Source: Pseudomonadota bacterium (lineage in GTDB: Bacteria; Pseudomonadota; Gammaproteobacteria; Burkholderiales; Burkholderiaceae_B). From it: 5,706 nucleotides of DNA. The position numbers were made by a program, and so were the translations under genes. The DNA is taken from positions 1-5,706 of the forward strand of contig JAEYVD010000605.1 of the NCBI GenBank assembly GCA_023432075.1, written 5' to 3'. Each line of letters begins with the position of its first letter. The first letter of the stretch is position 1. This document shows positions 1 to 5,706 of this stretch, piece after piece. A model generated the notes under the pieces. That model worked only from the letters and a program-made list of their open reading frames with translations, was not told the origin of the DNA and made no database searches.

Positions 1-687
1 GAACCCACCGACCTGGGTGGCGGCTTTTCGCTCAGCGGTAACGCCACCATAGTCAGCGATTACCGCTTCCGCGGCTATTCGCAGACCGACTTCCGTCCCG
101 CCGTTCAGTTGGGCTTTGACCTGAACCACAGTTCGGGCTTCTATCTGGGCAACTGGAACTCCAACGTCTCCAACTTCGTCTTCACCGACGGCAACCTGGA
201 AATGGATTTCTACGGCGGCTGGAAGGGCGACGTCGGCGGCGGGTTCACGCTGGATGCGGGCGTGCTGCACTACTACTACCCGGGCTCGAGCTCGCCCAAG
301 GGCGGCAACTACAACAACACCGATCTGTACCTGGGCGCGTCCTACGGCAACTACAGCCTCAAGTATTCGTACACGCCCAGCGACTTTTTCAGCACGCCGG
401 ACAGCAAGGGCACCTGGTACCTGGATGGCACGGCCACGTTCGACCTGGGCGACGGCTGGGGATTGCTCGGCCACCTGGGCTACCAGAAGCTCAAGAACCA
501 GACCAACATGGACGGCGACTCGATCGGCCATTACGTCGACTACAAGCTGGGCGTGACCAAGGACCTGAAGGGCTGGATCCTCGGCCTGGCCGCCGTCGGC
601 GCCACCAAGGACAACTGGCTGCCCACCAAGTACGGCCATCCGTCCGGCCGCATCGGCGCCGTCTTCTCGGTGGCGCGCGCATTCTGA
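1..687 (+). CDS. TorF/Gcw_chp-family putative outer-membrane porin (5' end missing)
   Basis: The reading frame is open from the first base and ends in TGA at 685-687, giving 228 visible residues; the start codon and the expected signal peptide lie upstream of the window. Near the visible N terminus is a segment reading [16 protein letters not shown], followed by GNWNSNVS, an E-DFYGGW stretch and LHYYYPG. This order is typical of the Gcw_chp (TIGR02001, 'TorF family putative porin') beta-barrel family. The remainder alternates short aromatic and glycine-rich strands ([20 protein letters not shown]), and the protein ends in Phe (VARAF), the usual terminal residue recognised by the outer-membrane assembly machinery. 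The family is thought to form outer-membrane channels, but its substrate is not established and nothing here reveals it. In other beta-proteobacteria such genes can sit beside glnK-amtB; here a strong terminator follows and no such genes are seen downstream. The family call is fairly secure; the transport role is inference. Confidence 0.8.
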   Translation, partial: EPTDLGGGFSLSGNATIVSDYRFRGYSQTDFRPAVQLGFDLNHSSGFYLGNWNSNVSNFVFTDGNLEMDFYGGWKGDVGGGFTLDAGVLHYYYPGSSSPKGGNYNNTDLYLGASYGNYSLKYSYTPSDFFSTPDSKGTWYLDGTATFDLGDGWGLLGHLGYQKLKNQTNMDGDSIGHYVDYKLGVTKDLKGWILGLAAVGATKDNWLPTKYGHPSGRIGAVFSVARAF

Positions 688-723
688 TATCCGTGGCGGC
701 GCCGTCAAAAGCGCCGGCCTTTT

Positions 724-781
724 GGGGTTGCTCCGGAACGCCGCCTGGCCTGGCGGCATTCCGGAACAGCCCCTTTTTTTT
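724..781 (+). terminator. Strong Rho-independent terminator after the porin gene
   Basis: Two 22-nt arms (724-745 and 752-773) flank a 6-nt loop, TGGCCT. They pair at 19 of 22 positions, plus one G-T wobble and two C-A mismatches. A run of eight Ts (774-781) follows directly. This is the textbook layout of an intrinsic terminator on the plus strand, 36 bp after the porin stop codon. A smaller inverted repeat just upstream, CAAAAG (706-711) with CTTTTG (719-724), could form a second weaker stem. The terminator implies that rlmD is transcribed from its own promoter. Confidence 0.85.
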
Positions 782-854
782 GCGCGTGCGATGTGCGGCG
801 AGACGCCGGGCAGGGCGAGGTGGGCCCCGCCGCTCCGGCCCCGTCACACCCGAT

Positions 855-884
855 TTCCGGGAATGCGCGAAGTCCTTCTACAAT
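855..884 (+). promoter_or_regulatory. Candidate promoter of rlmD
   Basis: A good -10 hexamer, TACAAT, lies at 879-884. Eighteen bases upstream is a poor -35 candidate, TTCCGG (855-860). Transcription would start near 891, leaving a leader of about 26 nt before the ATG at 917. It is the best sigma-70-like match between the porin terminator and rlmD. The rest of 782-916 holds nothing else I can recognise. The -35 match is weak, so this is a candidate only. Confidence 0.4.
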
Positions 885-916
885 CACGGGTTGCGTGCAA
901 TTCTGGACTGCGTGAG

Positions 917-2410
917 ATGTCTGACGTTTTGAGTATCGAATCCCTGGACCTGGAAGCCAGGGGCATCGCCCGCCGCGACGGGAAAGTCATTTTCGTGGAA
1001 GGCGCCTTGCCGGGCGAGCGGGTCACCGCGGTCACGCTGCGCCGCAAGCCCTCGTACGAGACGGCCCGGGTGGACGAGGTGCTGCGCCCCTCATCGCAAC
1101 GCGTGGTGCCGCGCTGCCCGCATTTCGGCGTCTGTGGCGGCTGTGCCATGCAGCATCTGGAACCCACCACGCAGGTGGCCATCAAGCAGCGCGCGCTGGA
1201 AGACACCTTCTGGCATGTCGGCAAGCTGCGTCCGGCGTTGATCCTGCCGCCGCTGCAGGGCCCGACCTGGGGCTACCGCTACCGCGCGCGCCTGTCCGTG
1301 CGCGTGGTGCCCAAGAAGGGTGGGGTGCTCGTGGGCTTTCACGAGCGCAAGAGCAGCTACGTGGCCGACATGCGCGAATGCCATGTGTTGCCCCGCCACG
1401 TCAGCGATCTGCTGATCCCGCTGCGCGAAATGATCGCCTCGATGTCCGCGCCCGACCGCATGCCGCAAATCGAAGTGGCGCTCGGCGAGGGCGTGACCGC
1501 GCTGGTGTTGCGGCATCTGCTGCCGCTGACCGACGGCGACATCGCGATCCTGCGCGCCTTCGCGGCCAAGCATGATGTGCAATGGTGGTTGCAGGCCAAG
1601 GGCCCGGACACGGTGCACCCGCTCGAGCGCGAGCACAACGACACGCTGTCCTACACCATGCCGGAGTTCGGCCTGCGCATGCCGTACCGCCCGACAGACT
1701 TCACGCAGGTGAACCACGCCATCAACCGGGCAATGGTGTCGCGGGCGTTGAAGCTGCTGGAAGTGCAGCCCACCGACCGTGTGGCCGATCTGTTCTGTGG
1801 CCTGGGCAACTTCACGTTGCCGTTGGCCACGCAAGGCCGCGAGGCCGTGGGCGTGGAAGGCAGCAAGGCGCTGACCGATCGCGCGTTCGACGCGGCATCG
1901 CGCCACGGCCTGGGCGATCGCACCAGCTTCGCCACCCTCAACCTATTCGAAGTCGACGCCACCTGGCTGCGTAGCCTGGGCTACTTCGACCGCATGCTGA
2001 TCGATCCGCCGCGCGAAGGCGCGCACGCGGTGTCGCAGGCGCTGTCCGACCTGTCGTACGAAGAGCGTCCGCGCCGGATTGTCTACGTGTCCTGTAACCC
2101 GGCCACGCTGGCGCGCGACGCGGCCATCCTGGTTCACGAAGGCGGCTACGTGCTCAAGAGCGCGGGCGTGATCAACATGTTCCCGCACACTGGCCACGTG
2201 GAATCCATCGCCGTGTTCGAGACGCTGGACGCGCAGGGTGTGCTGGAAGCCAAAGCGCGCGCCCGTGAGCGTGCGGCCAACGCCGCTGCCGAAGCGGCGG
2301 CGGCCGAGGAAGCCAGGCTTGCCGCGGCAGCCGAAAAGGCGGCGGCCAAGCAGGCGGCCACCGAGGCGTACGAGGCGCGCGTCGCCGCCGAGGCGCAGTC
2401 GGGCCAGTAA
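917..2410 (+). CDS. rlmD: 23S rRNA (uracil-1939-C5)-methyltransferase RlmD (RumA)
   Basis: This 497-residue enzyme transfers a methyl group from S-adenosylmethionine to C5 of U1939 in 23S rRNA, in the cytoplasm. Residues 3-60 look like the N-terminal TRAM RNA-binding domain. Cys67, Cys73, Cys76 (C-x5-C-x2-C) and Cys155 match the four ligands of the family's 4Fe-4S cluster. The methyltransferase domain shows the SAM loop [10 protein letters not shown] (291-300), DPPREG (363-368), the catalytic cysteine in [10 protein letters not shown] (Cys393) and the probable general base Glu429 in GHVES. All key residues are intact. The start at 917 was chosen because the TRAM domain begins immediately after it; the frame stays open upstream to a TTG at 722, but that stretch covers the terminator and looks non-coding. 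The ribosome site is weak (GTGAG, very close to the ATG). The protein is longer than the 433-residue E. coli enzyme because of an Ala/Glu/Lys/Arg-rich tail after about residue 444. Confidence 0.95.
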   Translation: MSDVLSIESLDLEARGIARRDGKVIFVEGALPGERVTAVTLRRKPSYETARVDEVLRPSSQRVVPRCPHFGVCGGCAMQHLEPTTQVAIKQRALEDTFWHVGKLRPALILPPLQGPTWGYRYRARLSVRVVPKKGGVLVGFHERKSSYVADMRECHVLPRHVSDLLIPLREMIASMSAPDRMPQIEVALGEGVTALVLRHLLPLTDGDIAILRAFAAKHDVQWWLQAKGPDTVHPLEREHNDTLSYTMPEFGLRMPYRPTDFTQVNHAINRAMVSRALKLLEVQPTDRVADLFCGLGNFTLPLATQGREAVGVEGSKALTDRAFDAASRHGLGDRTSFATLNLFEVDATWLRSLGYFDRMLIDPPREGAHAVSQALSDLSYEERPRRIVYVSCNPATLARDAAILVHEGGYVLKSAGVINMFPHTGHVESIAVFETLDAQGVLEAKARARERAANAAAEAAAAEEARLAAAAEKAAAKQAATEAYEARVAAEAQSGQ

Positions 2411-2444
2411 GGCGCTGCGGCGGGCAACGCCCCGCCGCGTCGCC
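2411..2444. terminator. Hairpin filling the rlmD/cueR convergent gap, possible two-way terminator
   Basis: GCGGCGGG (2417-2424) pairs perfectly with CCCGCCGC (2431-2438) around the loop CAACGC. A T-G wobble, one mismatch and a further GGCG/CGCC pairing extend the stem to 2411 and 2444. The structure occupies exactly the 34 bp between the rlmD stop codon and the reverse-strand cueR stop codon. Neither side has a T tract, so it is not a standard intrinsic terminator; it may block convergent transcription or protect the 3' ends of both messages. The inverted repeat is seen directly; the function is inferred. Confidence 0.5.
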
Positions 2445-2833
2445 TCAGTGCGAGCAGCCCAGGCTCTCCAGGATGGGGCAGTCGGGCCGCTCGTCCCCGT
2501 GGCAGTGCTGCGCCAGATGCTTGAGCGTGGCCGCCATCTCACGCAGCGACTCGGCCTTGCGTTCCAGCTCATCGACGTGCTCAAGCGCAATGCGCTTCAC
2601 ATCCGCGCTTGCCCGGCTACGGTCCTTCCAGAGCGCCAGCAGCTCGTTCATCTGCTCCACCGAAAACCCCAGGTCGCGCGCGCGGCGCACGAAGCGCAGC
2701 GTGTGCAGGTCCTGGTCGCTGTAGACGCGATAGCCCGAGTCCGTGCGCACCGCGGGGCCGATGAGGCCGATACTTTCGTAATAACGGATCATCTTGGCAG
2801 AGATGCCGGACTGTTTGGCGGCTTGTCCGATAT

Positions 2834-2837
<4 letters not shown>
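2445..2837 (-). CDS. cueR: CueR-type copper-sensing MerR-family transcriptional activator
   Basis: This 130-residue cytoplasmic regulator binds Cu(I) and remodels promoters with long 19-bp spacers. The N-terminal winged helix-turn-helix is clear: [21 protein letters not shown] (1-21), where residues 11-21 are the MerR-family signature, with the wing at YRVYS (36-40). A long dimerisation helix follows (about 75-110). Cys112 and Cys120 in [10 protein letters not shown] fall at the numbered positions of the two Cu(I) ligands in E. coli CueR. Residue 77 is Ser, as in sensors of monovalent metals, where Zn/Hg/Pb sensors have Cys. The C terminus ends GCSH. The start is supported by a GGAGG ribosome site (2843-2847) at good spacing; the frame runs on upstream to 3011, but only as a shadow inside copA. 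The ATG overlaps the copA stop as ATGA, so the two are probably translationally coupled and co-transcribed from the CueR-controlled copA promoter. Gold or silver sensing is also possible in this subfamily. Confidence 0.93.
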
Positions 2838-5116
<2,279 letters not shown>

Positions 5117-5144
5117 GGCTGTCTCTGTCTGAATGGGAGCACTC

Positions 5145-5175
5145 AGTTTCATCCTTCCCATCATGGGAAGGTCAA
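5145..5175 (-). promoter_or_regulatory. CueR-controlled promoter of copA-cueR
   Basis: Read on the minus strand, the -35 element is TTGACC (5175-5170). A 19-bp spacer (5169-5151) is followed by a poor -10, GAAACT (5150-5145). The spacer region carries the perfect 19-nt palindrome CCTTCCCATCATGGGAAGG (5153-5171, plus-strand reading), which matches the known CueR operator pattern CCTTCC...GGAAGG. A long spacer with an internal dyad is characteristic of MerR-family promoters, where the activator twists the DNA to bring the elements into register. Transcription would begin near 5138, leaving a leader of about 22 nt before the copA ATG. Confidence 0.88.
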
Positions 5176-5214
5176 GCGCCATTCTACGCTTGACCTTGCC
5201 ATAATGGGAACGTT
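5151..5214. repeat. 28-bp inverted repeat formed by two mirrored CueR sites
   Basis: The segment 5151-5178, reverse-complemented, matches 5187-5214 at 24 of 28 positions, with an 8-bp centre (5179-5186). The innermost nine bases, GGTCAAGCG (5170-5178) and CGCTTGACC (5187-5195), pair perfectly and contain both -35 elements. The centres of the two operator dyads (5162 and 5203) are 41 bp apart, about four helical turns, so two CueR dimers would sit on the same DNA face. The arrangement suggests duplication with inversion of one ancestral promoter, or strong selection on both sites. Confidence 0.85.
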
Positions 5215-5220
5215 TAACCT
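5190..5220 (+). promoter_or_regulatory. CueR-controlled promoter of copZ
   Basis: The -35 element TTGACC (5190-5195), a 19-bp spacer (5196-5214) and the -10 element TAACCT (5215-5220) reproduce the architecture and hexamers I recall for the E. coli copA promoter. The spacer holds an imperfect operator dyad, ACCTTGCCAT-A-ATGGGAACGT (5193-5213), whose arms agree at 8 of 10 positions. Transcription is expected near 5227, about 43 nt before the copZ ATG. This -10 is the same as that of the E. coli promoter, whereas the -10 on the copA side is not. Confidence 0.88.
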
Positions 5221-5229
5221 GCCCGTTAT

Positions 5230-5246
5230 GGTGGCCGTGCGCCACC
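5230..5246 (+). other. Hairpin at the 5' end of the copZ message
   Basis: GGTGGC (5230-5235) and GCCACC (5241-5246) form a perfect 6-bp stem with a 5-nt loop. It starts only a few bases after the predicted transcription start and ends 12 bases before the GGAG ribosome site, so it should not block translation. A 5' stabilising stem is one plausible role; chance pairing in GC-rich DNA is also possible. Confidence 0.4.
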
Positions 5247-5269
5247 TTTAAACCTTCCGGAGAAAAACC

Positions 5270-5470
5270 ATGACCATCGCTTTCCAAGTGCCCGACATGA
5301 CCTGCGGCCATTGCGTCAAGACGATCACCAGCGCCGTCAACCAAGCCGTCCCGGGCGCCGTTGTCGCCGTCGACCTGCCCACGCATCGCGTAACGATCAC
5401 GGGAACCGACCAGGCCGACAGGGTCGAGGCGGCCATTCGCGACGCCGGGTACGAGCCCGCCCGACTCTGA
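5270..5470 (+). CDS. copZ: CopZ-like copper chaperone (single HMA domain)
   Basis: This 66-residue cytoplasmic protein is a free-standing heavy-metal-associated domain. It starts [19 protein letters not shown], and MTCGHC (10-15) gives the two Cu(I)-binding cysteines, Cys12 and Cys15; the His between them occurs in many bacterial Cu chaperones. The length is normal for the family, which adopts a ferredoxin-like fold. It is expected to bind cytoplasmic Cu(I) and pass it to CopA or to the regulator. A GGAG ribosome site (5259-5262) precedes the ATG by 7 nt. The gene diverges from copA and has its own CueR-type promoter, so exporter and chaperone should be induced together. No terminator is visible downstream, which leaves room for read-through into the peroxiredoxin gene. 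It could equally be annotated as a generic heavy-metal-binding protein, but the promoter argues for copper. Confidence 0.92.
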   Translation: MTIAFQVPDMTCGHCVKTITSAVNQAVPGAVVAVDLPTHRVTITGTDQADRVEAAIRDAGYEPARL

Positions 5471-5645
5471 TGCGGCCCATCGTGGCGTTGTGATAGCTTT
5501 CGTATTTCTTTAGAGATTCAATCATTGTCTATAACTATCAATCAATTGAATTAATTAAATTGGATTGTTTGATAGCTCAGATTTATGATTCTTCTCATGG
5601 CGGATCGAAACCGCCAATTTATTTAGCCACCAAGGAGAAATTCGA
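5471..5645 (+). promoter_or_regulatory. AT-rich gap between copZ and the peroxiredoxin gene, with candidate promoter and hairpin
   Basis: This 175-bp stretch has no gene. The 100 bases 5499-5598 contain only 25 G or C, in sharp contrast with the GC-rich genes on both sides. A candidate sigma-70 promoter is TTGGAT (5560-5565), an 18-bp spacer and TATGAT (5584-5589, 5 of 6 matches), with a start near 5596. TGATAGCT occurs twice (5491-5498 and 5570-5577), and CTATCA lies between (5535-5540). TGGCGG (5598-5603) and CCGCCA (5611-5616) form a 6-bp stem with a 7-nt loop at the expected 5' end of the message. AAGGAG (5632-5637) is the ribosome site for the next gene. No T-tract terminator for copZ was found. 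Confidence 0.6.
5535..5575. repeat. 41-nt imperfect palindrome, possible regulator-binding site
   Basis: Centred on 5555, the two 20-base halves pair at 16 of 20 positions. The outer 12-base arms, CTATCAATCAAT (5535-5546) and ATTGTTTGATAG (5564-5575), pair at 11 of 12. It overlaps the candidate -35 element of the peroxiredoxin promoter. ATAG/CTAT motifs are typical of OxyR sites, and ATTGTCTATAACTAT (5524-5538) resembles one OxyR half-site. The full four-element OxyR spacing is not met, so the regulator is uncertain. Some pairing is expected by chance in such AT-rich DNA, but the outer arms are strong. Confidence 0.5.
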
Positions 5646-5706
5646 ATGCTGCAAAACCGCGAAGGCCAACGTGTTCCCAATGTGACGTTCCCCGTTCGTG
5701 AGGACA
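5646..5706 (+). CDS. Peroxiredoxin, Prx5 type, probably fused to glutaredoxin (N terminus only)
   Basis: Twenty codons are visible before the window ends, beginning MLQNREGQRVPNVTF and continuing PVRED. This N terminus is characteristic of the bacterial Prx5-type peroxiredoxins, many of which carry a C-terminal glutaredoxin domain and reduce peroxides with glutathione in the cytoplasm. The active-site cysteine and any glutaredoxin part are beyond the window, so fusion is inference. A strong AAGGAG ribosome site (5632-5637) lies 8 nt before the ATG, which fixes the start. The gene follows copZ on the same strand with no visible terminator between them. A copper-induced copZ-prxgrx-gorB operon is known from Bordetella pertussis, and this arrangement fits it; a glutathione reductase gene would then be expected next. 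Confidence 0.75.
   Translation, partial: MLQNREGQRVPNVTFPVRED

Noticed and set aside
722..916. Upstream extension of rlmD to a TTG at 722
   Set aside because: It would translate the porin terminator and the candidate rlmD promoter, and the added residues do not look like part of the TRAM domain.
1091..1906. 271-codon open frame antisense to rlmD
   Set aside because: The product is His-, Arg- and Gln-rich without domains, and the opposite strand carries all RlmD catalytic motifs, so it is a coding shadow.
5117..5386. N-terminal extension of copA to an upstream ATG at 5386
   Set aside because: It would run antisense through copZ and across both CueR promoters. The ATG at 5152 is also upstream of the predicted transcript start, so the first usable start is 5116.
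5485..5600. Classical four-element OxyR operator (ATAG-N7-CTAT-N7-ATAG-N7-CTAT)
   Set aside because: Only one half-site-like match was found (5524-5538) and the other ATAG/CTAT motifs are at the wrong distances, so I did not annotate a definite OxyR site.

Overview
The window is a GC-rich stretch of ordinary chromosomal type with five genes and one further partial gene. Gene content and protein style (a Gcw_chp/TorF-type porin, RlmD with an alanine-rich tail, CueR, CopA, CopZ and a Prx5-type peroxiredoxin) point to a beta-proteobacterium of the Alcaligenaceae, most like Bordetella or Achromobacter. That placement is inference from recognised proteins, not from a search.

Layout. Positions 1-687 (+) hold the 3' part of an outer-membrane porin-like gene, closed by a strong intrinsic terminator (724-781). 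After a promoter-bearing gap, rlmD (917-2410, +) encodes the 23S rRNA m5U1939 methyltransferase. It converges on cueR across a 34-bp gap that is filled by one hairpin. On the minus strand, copA (start 5116, end 2834) and cueR (start 2837, end 2445) form an overlapping two-gene unit. Diverging from copA is copZ (5270-5470, +). Then comes a 175-bp AT-rich gap (5471-5645) and the first 20 codons of a peroxiredoxin gene (5646 onward, +) that runs off the window.

How the genes work together. The copA-copZ intergenic region carries two CueR-type promoters in divergent orientation, each with a TTGACC -35 element, a 19-bp spacer and a GGGAAGG-type dyad inside the spacer. The two form a 28-bp inverted repeat. 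CueR, co-transcribed with copA and therefore probably under its own control, would switch on the Cu(I) exporter CopA on one side and the copper chaperone CopZ on the other. No terminator is visible after copZ, so copper-induced transcription may run on into the peroxiredoxin gene. That gene also seems to have its own promoter within an AT-rich segment containing a 41-nt imperfect palindrome and ATAG/CTAT motifs that recall OxyR sites. A copZ-prxgrx-gorB operon that joins copper and peroxide defence is known in Bordetella pertussis (recalled from the literature), and this locus looks like a relative that also keeps an intact copA-cueR arm.

Nothing here amounts to an unknown system. The most interesting parts are the mirrored CueR control region and the regulatory segment before the peroxiredoxin gene.
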